A DNA stretch of 64,000 nt from Achromobacter sp. UMC46 (GTDB taxonomy: Bacteria; Pseudomonadota; Gammaproteobacteria; Burkholderiales; Burkholderiaceae_B), in NCBI RefSeq assembly GCF_014170335.1, contig NZ_LZZS01000006.1, positions 62,001-126,000 on the forward strand. Reading direction: 5' to 3'. The notes beneath the pieces were generated by a model. It was not told the DNA's origin. It did no database searches and saw only the letters and a list, made by a program, of their open reading frames with translations. Of this stretch, positions 49,457-60,100 are shown in pieces. Within the stretch, counting starts at the first letter, position 1. Every line of letters starts with the position of its first letter. Made by a program: the position numbers and the translations under genes.

Positions 49457-50683
49457 GTGGAAATTGGAATACTTGGCGGCGGCATCGCGGGCCTGAGCGT
49501 GGCATTGGCGTTGCGCAAGCAGGGTTACAACCCTCGGGTCTATGAGCGCCGAGCGGAGCCGGCAACCATGGGGGCCGGCGTGACGCTTTGGCCCAATGCC
49601 AGCTTTGTGCTCGAAGAACTTGGGCTGTTGCAAGACATCGACGCCATTGGCGGTCGACCGCTGACCATGCGCCGCCAGGATGCTGTGGGCAATGCACTGG
49701 GAGGCCTCGATATTGCCTTGCTGGACCGGACGATGGGATACCCGACCTACACGGTGCTACGCCGGCACTTGCAGGAGGTGTTACTAGATCATGTGGTCCG
49801 GGCCAGGATACCGGTGGAGTTCGGACACCGGGCGGTGGGTATAGAGCTGGATGCCAATGGCAGGGCTGTGGCCCATTTCGAGAACGATGCGAGCATCCGC
49901 CCGGATCTGCTTATTGGCGCCGACGGCCGCATGGATTCGGTGGCTCGCAAGTTTGTCGCGGGTGACAACACACCTGTCTATCAGGGCTTCGTGAACTGGA
50001 TTGGTGTAGCGCAGGGGCAGCATGCGCTGATGGACGATATTTCGATTCAGGATTTCTGGGGGGCAGGCGAGCGCTTTGGTTGCGTCGCGATCCGACCCCA
50101 ACTGGTGTATTGGGCTGCAGCCCAGGCTCGGCCCCTATCTGAAGCCATACCGACCGCAGATATACGCAAGGAGGTCGAAGATCTGTTCGCTGGATGGCCC
50201 GAACCGGTCGCGCATATTATCCGTGCCACGCCCGCAGATGCCATCCGGCTGATTGCGGTGCATGACCTGGAGCCGCTGCATACGTGGAGTCGGGCGAATG
50301 TACTGCTCGTTGGAGATGCCGCACACGCGCCGTTGCCGACGTCGGGGCAAGGGGCCTGCCAGGCGTTGGAGGATGCGTGGCATTTGGTCCGGTGCCTGGA
50401 TGGCGCAAGCGGCAGCCTAGATGAGGCTTTTCGGGCGTTCACGAAGATCCGCAGCCCCAAAACTGCAAAGCTGGCGGAGCAAGGTCGGGGCTTCGCTCGC
50501 GGGCTATTCGCCACCGATCCTGAAACCTGTCGCATGCGCAACGAGCGGGCCAAAGCCTCCGATCCTTGGCGTGACGTGCAGGTATTGGCCGCCGGGTGGG
50601 GACAGGGCCTGCCAATGCCAAGCTGCAGCGACAGCACGCCAGCGCAAGAGGGGGGCTTCGGCAGCCTGTACCGTATTGAATGA
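49457..50683 (+). CDS. FAD-dependent aromatic-ring monooxygenase (salicylate/hydroxybenzoate hydroxylase family)
   Basis: A 408-residue group A flavoprotein monooxygenase. N-terminal Rossmann motif GILGGGIAGLSVALALRKQGY, the DG-type motif LIGADGRMDSVARK, and the GD motif VLLVGDAAHAPLPTSGQGACQALEDAWHL that binds the FAD ribityl chain. It uses NAD(P)H and O2 to hydroxylate an aromatic or enol substrate. Start is GTG 49457 with GGGGAG about seven bases upstream. The LysR gene lies divergently. The substrate is not evident from neighbours, which are gene fragments. Confidence 0.9.
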   Translation: MEIGILGGGIAGLSVALALRKQGYNPRVYERRAEPATMGAGVTLWPNASFVLEELGLLQDIDAIGGRPLTMRRQDAVGNALGGLDIALLDRTMGYPTYTVLRRHLQEVLLDHVVRARIPVEFGHRAVGIELDANGRAVAHFENDASIRPDLLIGADGRMDSVARKFVAGDNTPVYQGFVNWIGVAQGQHALMDDISIQDFWGAGERFGCVAIRPQLVYWAAAQARPLSEAIPTADIRKEVEDLFAGWPEPVAHIIRATPADAIRLIAVHDLEPLHTWSRANVLLVGDAAHAPLPTSGQGACQALEDAWHLVRCLDGASGSLDEAFRAFTKIRSPKTAKLAEQGRGFARGLFATDPETCRMRNERAKASDPWRDVQVLAAGWGQGLPMPSCSDSTPAQEGGFGSLYRIE

Positions 50684-50716
50684 CGTGCGCTTGATGCGCT
50701 TCCCGGAGATCGCGCC

Positions 50717-50923
50717 TTATGCCGTCGGCATCACCGGTGGCCATCGATGCGTTTCTCCTTGGCACGACTGACACCAGGCATACAGGGCGTCGTACATGAC
50801 CATGCCATGGCCGAGCATGACGGGGTCGTCGGTGTAAAGGTGCGACAAGCCCAGCGACAGTGCGTACAGTCCGCCTGACTGCGGGGTCAGGTCCAGGCGC
50901 GACGTGTCGGCGCCGTGCCAGTA
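50717..50923 (-). pseudogene. chrB C-terminal fragment (chromate resistance)
   Basis: Sixty-eight codons and a stop read YWHGADTSRLDLTPQSGGLY, then ALSLGLSHLYTDDPVMLGHG, then MVMYDALYAWCQSCQGETH: the C-terminal end of the ChrB chromate-sensing or regulatory protein. No start and no upstream body. It abuts a ChrA fragment at 50923, in another frame. Confidence 0.7.
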
Positions 50924-51144
50924 ACGATCATCGGCTCGGACAGCTTTTTGAATCGCAGCAGCAACAGCACCGCTGCTATTGCCAACATCGATGTCGGCAC
51001 ATCGACGATCGTGCGTCGGGCGATAACAATGACCGCGCCCACGATGGCGCCGATCGCCGCAGCCGTCACGCCATCAACGAATGCGAGAATGCCGGGCAGC
51101 TTGTCCATAGGGAGCAGAATACGAAGGCGTTGCGACCTCTGCAA
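50924..51144 (-). pseudogene. chrA C-terminal fragment (chromate transporter)
   Basis: The frame reads ILAFVDGVTAAAIGAIVGAV, then IVIARRTIVDVPTSMLAIAA, then LLRFKKLSEPMIV: the last two or three membrane helices of a CHR-family chromate efflux protein. The preceding 300 or so residues are absent. In intact operons chrB precedes chrA; here the chrA tail comes first, so the two pieces were joined by rearrangement. Confidence 0.7.
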
Positions 51145-51265
51145 TCATGTGGAGATCACTACAACCGCGTTTTCAAGGCTTCCCCGAATGGGGATGACTG
51201 GATGGCTTGGCATCCGCGGCTAGTGATGACGCCGCAAACCACAACCGCCCGCTCCACACCCCCTA

Positions 51266-51661
51266 TTAATCGGGGCTCAAACTGACGCTGCCGCAGTTGG
51301 TTCCCCTGGCTTCAAACGAATCCACCAGTCTGGCTCTATTGATGGCGATGCGCACTTCGCATCCCGCCGAATGCTGTACGTCTCCCCAGGTCTCGGTATG
51401 GACGATCTGCCCATTCCGAGGGCCCGTCGAGGCGCCAAGCGCTTCGCGCGTGGTGTAGGAGGTATCGTAGTTATACACGAGCACCACCAAGTCCTTATCG
51501 GGCATGCCGCCGATTTGCCTGGGCACGCCGAAATGATCGATGACTTCCGCGACAGGGCGATTCTTCCAGGCACTGTTGGCCATGGCGGCAGGCAGACTGG
51601 GAAAACCAGCGCATCCGCTAAGCGCGATGGCCATCGTTCCGAGTGCGAGCGTCCTGATCAT
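51266..51661 (-). CDS. Small lipoprotein
   Basis: A 131-residue protein starting MIRTLALGTMAIALSGCAGFPSLP: a lipoprotein signal peptide with LSGC lipobox. The mature part includes VAEVIDHFGVPRQIGGMPDKDLVVLVYNYD, resembling small SmpA/OmlA-like outer-membrane lipoproteins in its opening motif, and two Cys (AGCEV, TNCGS). ATG 51661 with GGAG eight bases upstream is preferred to 51718. It lies 25 bp after the next upstream gene on the same strand and is probably co-transcribed with it. Confidence 0.75.
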   Translation of the reverse strand: MIRTLALGTMAIALSGCAGFPSLPAAMANSAWKNRPVAEVIDHFGVPRQIGGMPDKDLVVLVYNYDTSYTTREALGASTGPRNGQIVHTETWGDVQHSAGCEVRIAINRARLVDSFEARGTNCGSVSLSPD

Positions 51662-51686
51662 TGCACGTTCTCCATCCGTAGCGCTT

Positions 51687-52250
51687 TCATTGCTTGGCCA
51701 TTCTGTCAAATGCCTCATCGATTTTCTTCAGGACTTCCGCCTTGACCTGTACGCGCCCCAGGGCGTTGAAGCTTGCCTGGGATTCATTGATCATCTGGGG
51801 TATCGACATCCTGCCCATCGGGCGCATGCTGTTTGACGCGCGCTCGCTCGGTTTGCAAACAAAGACCCTGCTCTGCGCCAACCAGCCGCTGGGCTTCTCC
51901 TGCCATGCATGGGAAACCTTCACGGCGGTCCAGCTGACGGTGAGCCCATGAAAGTCCTGAGCATCCTTGATACGCACCCGGTTCCTGGCGCAGTCCACCT
52001 CCACATCGTAGGAGGTCAACGTCGCCTTTCCGGCGTTCTCGTATACCTGGTACACGCCAAGCGACTGGACTCCGCCCGAGCGCTCGAAGATGTGCGCGGG
52101 GTCGCCATCGGCGACGAATAGTTCGTTCGCCGAAAGCTTGCCCTGATGATGGATGATCCAGAAATCGCCATTAAGGACATTGTCCGCTTGGGCAGATAAC
52201 GGGCCACATAGCAGCAAGGCGGGCAGCAGATATCTAAAAGAAGAATGCAT
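51687..52250 (-). CDS. Secreted hypothetical protein, 187 aa
   Basis: ATG 52250 gives a signal peptide MHSSFRYLLPALLLCGPLSAQA and a mature protein starting DNVLNGDFWIIHHQG. The frame runs upstream to 52319, but those residues are Cys- and Asn-rich and not signal-like. Features include ATLTSYDVEVDCARNRVRIKD and RVFVCKPSER (possible disulfide pair), and a C-terminal helix AEVLKKIDEAFDRMAKQ. No family recognised, although the ...VDCARNRVRI... pattern is frequent in surface-adhesion-associated small proteins of this group. Confidence 0.7.
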   Translation of the reverse strand: MHSSFRYLLPALLLCGPLSAQADNVLNGDFWIIHHQGKLSANELFVADGDPAHIFERSGGVQSLGVYQVYENAGKATLTSYDVEVDCARNRVRIKDAQDFHGLTVSWTAVKVSHAWQEKPSGWLAQSRVFVCKPSERASNSMRPMGRMSIPQMINESQASFNALGRVQVKAEVLKKIDEAFDRMAKQ

Positions 52251-52371
52251 GGCAGGGTTGATCCTTGTGCCGTTATGACAGTCACACGAATCACGCGTAC
52301 CGTTCATGTGCACTGTCACGGAGAGATGCCAGATATTAATGTAGGCTGCGCGCTACTCGACGATTCTTTAA

Positions 52372-52545
52372 TCACCAGGTCCACCGCATTCCGACGCCGC
52401 CCGCCCACGGCATCTCGATCTTGCTTCCCTTGGCGTAGCGCAGGTCCGCATAGAACTGCAGGTTCTTCGTCGCCTGGGCCGATACGCCTGCGCCGAACTC
52501 GGCGCGCGTGCCCGACATGTCGTTATTGATATGGTTGTCGTTGCG
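52372..52545 (-). pseudogene. Autotransporter beta-barrel C-terminal fragment
   Basis: Fifty-seven codons plus stop: RNDNHINNDMSGTRAEFGAG, then VSAQATKNLQFYADLRYAKG, then SKIEMPWAGGVGMRWTW. This is the final part of a pertactin-type barrel, ending in an aromatic residue. No passenger or upstream barrel remains. It is not derived from the two intact autotransporters of this window, whose ends read RYRF and SWRWAF. Confidence 0.65.
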
Positions 52546-52664
52546 AGGGCAGTGCCGTTCGCTTTCGGCCGGGTGTCGCTGTAATAGTGGCGATGCGCCG
52601 TCCGCCTATCACGTCTGCCCAGAGAAATTCATGATCAAGAAGGGCATGGTGACCAAGAAGTCCC

Positions 52665-52960
52665 GGGCAGCCACGCCCCATGGAACCCTGCCGGAATCCG
52701 CCGGGGCAATCGCACTGTCGCCAACGGCCCCGCATCCAGATCACGCCCGTCCAGCACGACCACGTCGCTGGTGTCGCTGGCCTGGCGATACACGCACGCG
52801 AGCACCCAGCCGTCGTCCTCGTCCCGCGCCGCCGGCCGCGGCACGAATACCGGTTCGCTGTTCTGGTCGCCCGGTGGCACGCGATACTGCTGGGTTGTGC
52901 CGTTTTCCATGTCGTAGCGCACCACGCCGCGCATTTCCACGTTGGTAGGCTGCTGAACCG
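52665..52960 (-). pseudogene. Carotenoid-oxygenase-like C-terminal fragment
   Basis: The frame reads YRVPPGDQNSEPVFVPRPAA...DDGWVLACVYRQASDTSDVV, then VLDGRDLDAGPLATVRLPRR, then IPAGFHGAWLPG: the end of an RPE65/carotenoid oxygenase, including the last iron-ligand His in AGFHGAW. The upstream part is in another frame (LRLRVDGELPPELDV) and then lost; downstream it runs into the autotransporter fragment. Non-functional. Confidence 0.6.
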
Positions 52961-53047
52961 CATACGTCCAGCTCGGGCGGCAGCTCGCCGTCCACGCGCA
53001 GACGCAATTTGGGATACTTGCATACGTATGCAAATCAGGATAAACCC

Positions 53048-53344
53048 TAGTTCAAGCTGCCGCCCGACCGGCAGGCCAGCCACGCGCTGCTGGCGGTGGT
53101 GAACCAGGTGGCCAAGGCAGGACCGCCTGAGGACCGCGCCGATCAACTTCCCAACCTGGAAGACTGCGCGGATTCATGGCCGCAGTATCTTGCCTTTGGT
53201 GCGCAGACGCCGGACGCGCTAGGCCTGTCGGTGTCCGGGGTGGGCCATGCGTCGGGGGCTTGCCTGGGAACGCACGCCACCGTGCCATTCAAGGCGCTGA
53301 CGCCCTGCCTGAAGCCAGACGGGCAGGTTTATCTTCAAGATTGA
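53048..53344 (+). other. Unidentified open frame without a clear start
   Basis: A plus-strand frame of about 98 codons, FKLPPDRQASHALLAVVNQV then AKAGPPEDRADQLPNLEDCA..., ending TAA at 53342. The first half reads like real protein, the second half less so. The only in-frame ATG (53096) is internal. Probably another gene fragment; no family recognised. Confidence 0.25.
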
Positions 53345-53365
53345 ACAGGGTGCAGGGCTACGGCC

Positions 53366-54043
53366 TCACCGGGCCTGCGCCGCCGCTTTCTCGCAGTGTC
53401 GCAACGCCTGGCGCAGCGCGGTATCCACCGACCGCAACGACATGCCCAGCCATTCAGCGGCATCGCCTCGGCTGCGCCCCTCCACCCGCAGCGCGATCAG
53501 CACGGCGCGCTGCCGACGGGGCAATCCCTCCATGATCTGCGCCAACGCCATCAGGGCCGACCTGCCCTCCGCCACGGTCTGCGGGCCGGGACTCTCGTCG
53601 ATCGGCTCGGGCAATCCCGCGTCCGGATCATCCAGCGACAACCATGACGCTTGCGCGCGCAGGCGGTCGATCGCCAGGTGACAGGCCATGCGGAACACGT
53701 AGGCATCCGCCTGCCGCACCTCTCCGGCCACCGGCCGCGCCAGTCGAAGCCAAGTATCGTGCAGGCATTCGCGCGCCAGGTCGGCGCAGCCGAATCGTCG
53801 CGCAAGCCGGCCATGCAGCGCTGCGTAGCTGCCGCTCAGGTGCGCGCGCAAGCGCGCCGCAGTGTCACCGCCAGCAACTAGGTCGGCAAGCGTGGGGCGG
53901 GCCGCCGGCGTTTCGTCATGCCACGCCACCTGCGGGGCTGACCACGCCGGGGGACGCGGCGCGCGCCACGCTTCGCCCTCGCACCAGGGCGGTGGCAAAG
54001 CGGGTGCCGGCCGCCGGCTTACGGTCGATATCGGATTCATCAT
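53366..54043 (-). CDS. ECF-type RNA polymerase sigma factor (FecI-like)
   Basis: A 225-residue sigma factor. After about 60 residues of atypical N-terminus it shows region 2 (YAALHGRLARRFGCADLARECLHDTWLRLARP...DAYVFRMACHLAIDRLR) and region 4 (LMALAQIMEGLPRRQRAVLIALRVEGRSRGDAAEWLGMSLRSVDTALRQAL). FecI-like factors are normally followed by a fecR anti-sigma gene; none is present here, because fragments lie downstream. It lies 106 bp downstream of the giant exoprotein gene on the same strand, so it may be expressed with it and may control its secretion system. Confidence 0.85.
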   Translation of the reverse strand: MMNPISTVSRRPAPALPPPWCEGEAWRAPRPPAWSAPQVAWHDETPAARPTLADLVAGGDTAARLRAHLSGSYAALHGRLARRFGCADLARECLHDTWLRLARPVAGEVRQADAYVFRMACHLAIDRLRAQASWLSLDDPDAGLPEPIDESPGPQTVAEGRSALMALAQIMEGLPRRQRAVLIALRVEGRSRGDAAEWLGMSLRSVDTALRQALRHCEKAAAQAR

Positions 54044-54149
54044 TCAGGTATGTCCGGTAACGGCCATCCGGCGAAAATCGACGCCGGACCGCAATGGATG
54101 GATGGTGTGCGGGCAGGCCGAGGCATCTGCCCCGGCCTGCCCGTTGCCG

Positions 54150-57100
54150 CTACAGCCGGCCCAGATTGCTTTGCTCGCGATCCGTCAATTGCTGCTGCGC
54201 CTGCGCGGGCAGCTCGCCCAGCCCCAAGACCCGCACGGCACTGCCGGGGTCATAGGATGCCGACGGCGACGGCGGCTTGGGCGGCGGCGCGTCCCCGCCG
54301 CTGCCCGCCGGCAATGGCTCGGTGCCGAAGCCAAGGATCTGCACGTTGAAGACGGACGGCTGATTCTGCCGCGCCGCCGACCGCTCGCGCTGCATGACAT
54401 CCTGCGCCGCGGAGGAAGCCGTCGTCGCCGCCGCGCTGGCGCTGGTCAACGCATTGGTGTTGACCGACACCGCAATCGGAATGCCCTTGCTGTCGCCCTG
54501 CACCTGGATATTGGCCGCGTTCACCACATGCAGCGCCGCCACGTTGACGTTGCCCGACACGCGGATGCCGGCCTCGCCCGCGTCGATGGTGCCCAAGGGC
54601 GCGATCAGATCCACGTCGCCCGCCGGCACCTCGGGAATCGGCGCCAGCGTGCCGATTCCCGCGCCGGTGGAAGGCACGGTAGGCGACAGCACCACATTCC
54701 CATAGGCGTCGTACACGCGCCGCGGCGGCGTGTACAGCACCGTCGTCTTGGCGCCGCGGCCCGCGTTGATGTCGCCTTCGGCCGACCAAGCCTGGATGTG
54801 CCCGCCGAACGTGGTCATGATGCGGCTTTGGCCCAGCAGCAGGCTGCCTTGCGCATACAGCTGGATATTGCCCTGCCCTTGCGTCACCACGCCTGCGCTG
54901 GCCGGTGGCGCCACGCCTTCAACGCCCAGCACCTGCTGGCCGCCCGGCGTCAGCAGCTGGATGTCGCCGCCGAAATTGCTGCGCAGGCCCGCGCCGCCAT
55001 ACATCGTGAAGCTGCCCTCATAACGCAAAGGCGTGCCGGCGGAGTCGGCATCGGGGAACAGAGCCGCGATGGCGCGGCGCCCGCGCAGGTAGCTGCCAAA
55101 GCGCGGGCCGCCGCCGTCGTTGTACTCGCGTCCCCCTTCTTTCAGTTCGGCGAAAAACAACTGGCGTGCATAGATGCCGAGCTCGGCCGGCGCCAGCGCC
55201 GCCAGCGCGGCCCCTGCGCCCGCTTCGCCGCCTTGATAGCCGTGGTGCTTGCGCAGCCAGTTGACCAGATAGGCGCCGCTATTCTGTTCAAAGTCGGTTG
55301 CCAAATCCCGCCGGGCCTGGCCGGCGTCGGCATCGCGCAACGCCTGCTGGCGCATCAGTTCGGCAGGCGCCCCGCCATCATCGCCCGTGTAGCCGAATTC
55401 GGCCGCAAGCCAACCGCGCAACGTCAGTTCACCGCCGTAGGCCAGCGCCACCTTGTCCGGATTCGCGCCCAACGCCTCCCCCGCCCGCAGCCCACGCGAG
55501 TCATCGAGATACCGCGCAAGGAAGCCCGCATAATCCGGACCCGCCGTGCCGACGCCAGCCAGCACGGCCAGGTCAGCGCCGGGCCGGGTGTCGCCGCGCA
55601 CGATGGCGCCCAGGCTGCGCACGCTGGCCACATCGTCCTGGCGCAGTTGGCGTGCCGCCTGCATCAACAACGTGCCCGGGCCAGCGACCTGCGCGTTGGC
55701 GTAGACGATATCGCGACCGGCTTCGATCAGCGACAGATCGCGCGCGTTGTTGTGCACGGCGGTGATGTCCAGTCCCAGGATGTCGCGGCCGGCCCGAACC
55801 GATACCGGCATGGCGGCTTCGTACCAGGTGTCTATGCTGCGAACGACCGAACCCGACATGTCGACGACCGAACCACTCTTGAGGCCCACCACGTCGCCGG
55901 CGGCCGCATAAAAGCGGACGACGGCGTCATCCCCCGCATGCAACGCACGGTCCAACGGCGTACCGGGTCCGAACGTGAACAGCGGCTTCGCGTACGCAGC
56001 GCCCCCTTGCACCACCCCTTCCCTGCTGGTGTTGGTGAGGAGGGAATTGGCGTTGAGATCGGTGGTGAACGCGCTGAAAGCCGGACGCAAGGGCGTGGGC
56101 AATGGCGCGTCGGCGGACGACATCGACACGGTGTACGCGTTTTGCGCCAAGATGGACCTGCCCGCCAGCATTTCAAGCTGGCCGTTCGCCGACGGCGCCA
56201 GCAGCAGCACCGGGTTGGCCTGGTCCGCGGCATTGGAGGCAAGCATGATGTTGCCGTTGGCCGCCACGGCGCGCAGGATCGACGGATAGACGTAATAGCT
56301 GCGGCCCGACGGGCCGATATGCGTATATTCCGGGTTCAGTTCGTCACCGGAAAACCGGCTGTTGCTGACGGTCATCGGCGTCAGGTTACCGCCCGCCGAA
56401 AACAGATTGATGGCCGTGGTCGGCGTCCACAACGTAAACCAGCCATTGCCGCCGCCGGTCGCGGGCTGCGCGTCGCCGCTGCGCTGGTATGGGCTGGAGT
56501 TGACCTGCGTGACACGCCCCGGGTCGCTGACGCCGCCCAGCACCAGGTCCGAGCGCGTGTCGATCCACGCCACCGCGTCGCCCAACACCAGCCTCGGGCC
56601 GCCCATAGGCCGGGCTGACGCCACGGCAAAAGGGTCCTTGGCGCGCAGGCCAGCGCCGTCGCCGTAACGCAGTTCCATGCCGCCCAACTGGCCGGCCGAC
56701 ACGGCCAGACTGCCACGCAAGTTGACCAGCACGCCGTTCAAGTCCAGATGATCGGTGCCGCCGGTATACGGTCCCCTCGCATCCAGCTGGGTAGCGTTCA
56801 ATGCCGGATTGAGGCTGCCGCCGATTCGCAGGTCGAGGTCGCCGCCACCCGTCAGCACGACGTTGCCATCGACCACCCGGCCGGTGCTGCCGACCGCGGC
56901 AGTCAAGCCTTGCGAGCGCGGTTCCACGCCGTTGACGTACCGGGCCGCGTCGCCACGCGCATCGCGAATGCCGGCATCGCGCCCCGCAGCGATGCTGAGG
57001 TTGCCGCCGCCCAGCGTGCCGAAGCCGGTAAAGCCGACCAGCCTGGGCTCCCGGTTGCCGCCGCCTATGGCACCCTCGACCGCGTAGGTGCCGAAGTTGA

Positions 57101-60100
57101 TCCACCAACTGGGCGCGATGTCGGCCACGCCCGGTGTGCCGATGCTGCCCTGGCGCCAGAGCCAGGCGCCGGTCATCGTGCTGGCATAACGAGCGCGGGC
57201 GGAGGCATAGTCGAACACCATGCCGTTGTCGGCGTTCGAACCCAGCGCATCGCCATAGATGTCACGCCCGGCCTGCACGGTCAGATTGCCGCCTTGCTCG
57301 GGGTACCAGGCCTGATAGGCCGCCAGGGCGGCGTCATACTTGCCGTCCATCTGAATCAATCCCAAGGGGCCGGTATTGATATCGTAGCCGCGCGGCAGGT
57401 TGAAGCGCGCGTCGGCCGCGCCAAGCGACGACTGCGTGCCGGCGGTGTAGACGCCGTACAGCGAGGCCATGCCCACGTCGCGGCCGGCCAGCAGCGACAG
57501 GTCGCCGGCGCCGGTGCGCAATACGCTGAACGCTGGCGAGCCAAAGCCATACTTGTACTCGCGGGTGACGATCGTTTCCGACGTTCCGCCGCCGGCGCAG
57601 TTGCTCGCGTCGGCGCAAAATTCCTCCGGCGTCACGCCCAGCTCGATGGCGAGTTGCTCAACCGGTTTGCCGACCCAGCTCAAATCGCCCCACCAGTTCA
57701 GCGACCCCGTCTCGGACACTGTACGCGGCGCGGGCGTGCAATAGGCGCCCCAACCGCACACCTCCTCCCAATCGAAGCCCCATCCCTCGGCCAGTTCCTT
57801 GACGGGCTTGCCGACCAGCGTGGAATCCCCGAACAGTTCATCGGCGCCGGCCTGCGTCAGCACCATGACGCCAACAAAGATCGTCTTGGTGGTTTCGGTT
57901 GCTCGCCCCGACTGGCCGTAGTGGGTATCGGCCAGCACCAGATCGCCCTTGCTCAACACGTTGCGGGCGCGCACATCAGCAGAATCCAGGTCAGCGCCGG
58001 CCACGGCAGTCAGGCTCCAGGCGCTGGCGCCCGGGGCCAACATGGGCGCCAGCGCCCAGTTGCGGCCTTGTTTGCCGTCAGGGCCTTTGGGCCTCAGATC
58101 CACCGGTTTGCCGTCTTGCAGCACCACCTTGGTCTGGGACGGTATCAACGCCCCCTGCGCCAACACGATCTGCCTGCTGGCCACCAGCTCGGCCGGTAGC
58201 GCCACGCCCTTGGGCCACGTGAATGCGCGCATGGTGGCGTTGCTGCGCAGGACAAAGCCGGCGCCCAACTGCGCACCGGGGTCGAGTTTGACTTCGCCAG
58301 GCAATACCGTGCCGGCCCGCAGCAGGGTGCCGCCGGCCGTCGTCACATCGCCAGTCAGCACCAGGCCGCCCGGCAGCGACAGGGGCGCGTTCAGCGTCAT
58401 GGCCACCGGCAGCACCGTGCCCACCGGCAGCGTCGCGGGGCTGGCGGGCAAGTCGTAGTTCAGCGCGCGGCCGGCCGGGAACGAGGAACCCGCTTCCAGC
58501 TTGACGCCGCCGATGGGCACCACCAGATCGCCGCCGTAAGGCGTCACGGCCTGCAAGCCGTAGCGCCCCTCCACCAACTGCCAGCCCGACGCATCGTCAG
58601 GCGAATCCGGCGGGGGTGCGAAGCCGTCGTTGATGCTGCCGTAGACGTTCAGGTTGCCGCCGGCGCGCAGCACCAGCACGCCTGGCTCGCCAAAGCCGCG
58701 CCGCGCGGGCGTCATGCGGTCTGTGCCCGGCCCATAGCGGTAATTGGACAGATCGATATCGCCGACCACGCTCAGGTCTCCGTCCGACGTGGCGCTGACT
58801 ACCTCCACGCCGGGACGCAAATGGTAATTGCCGAGGCCGGACAGGCGGCCCGCCAGCGCGGGATTGCCCAGCGCCGCGGTCATGAAGGATTGGCTCTGCA
58901 GATCGATGCCGTCCAGATAGCCCTGCGTAACCTGCTGGGGAAGCTTACCGGTGACGTCGGGCGCGTCGGCCAGCGGCGCGTCGTTGTAGCGGCGGAAGGC
59001 GTTCACGGCGATCGTCTTCGCGCCCAGGATGGCGGGGCTGCCCGCCACCACCACGGCCACGTCGCGGGCGCCGTCGCCCGAGCCCGCAATGGCGCCCTGC
59101 TCCGCGCCGCCACCGAGGCGGCGCGCGTTCAGGTCCAGCGTGCCGCGGGCGACGCCGTCGTGGTTCTGCGCCCCGGTGCCGGCGCGCAGGTCGACGCCTG
59201 CGCCGGCGCCCAGCGTCAGCGTGCCTTCGCGGGACGTCAGGTCGACGATGGCGCGGTTGGCGCTGTCGATGATCTTGCCGTAGCTGTCCACGCGCAGGCC
59301 GGTGCCATGAGCATCCAGCATGCCGTTGATGACCAGGTCGCGCATGGCTGCCAGGCGGATGCTGCCTACCTGCGAGCCGCTGGCGTCGATGCGGCCATTG
59401 ACGGTCAGGCTGCCGCCGTCCGCCACCAGTTCCACATGCCTGGCCCGCAGCTCGTCACCGACCACCACGTCGCCACGCTTGATCTGGAAACGCCGGGCGC
59501 CGAAGACCCCCCCTTCGGTCAGGCGCGCGTTCAAGTCGGCAAAGTCGGCCAGGGTCTGCGCCCGCAGTACGGCTTCAGCACCTTCATACGGCACCCGCGT
59601 GCCGCCCGCGTCGTACACGCCGGAGGCCGTGCCGCGGAACGCGCCGCCCAGGTCCACTCGGCCGGCATCCGCGCCCAGCGCGATCGCCTGAATGCGGCCC
59701 GCACGGTTGTGCTGCGCCGACACGTCGATAAGCCCGCCTCGCGCCTGTGTGATGTTGCCCGCCATGCTTTGCAATTCCACATCGCCGCCCCAACTGAAGC
59801 GCGACACGTCAAGCAAGCGGACCTCGCGGCCGGACACGTCGATCCGGGAATCCGCGCCCAGCACGATGTCGCCATCGGCCTTGATCGAGAGCTTGCCTGA
59901 CGGCAGCGCTACCGTCGTATCCAGGACGACGCTGCGGCCCGCCAGGCTCAGGCTGGCGCCCAGCGCGTCGCGCGCCGCGGGGGACGCGCCCGAACCGGAA
60001 ATGTTCAACGCGCCGCCAGCCTTGATCGCCATCGCCGAACCCGCTTCGCCGGTCAGGAGCGGCGTGCGGATGAGCAGGTCGCCGCCGCGATAGCGCCAAC

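Noticed and set aside
53862-56618. 918-codon plus-strand frame across the end of the same gene
   Set aside because: Same reason: antisense shadow with Arg/His-rich composition and no ribosome site.
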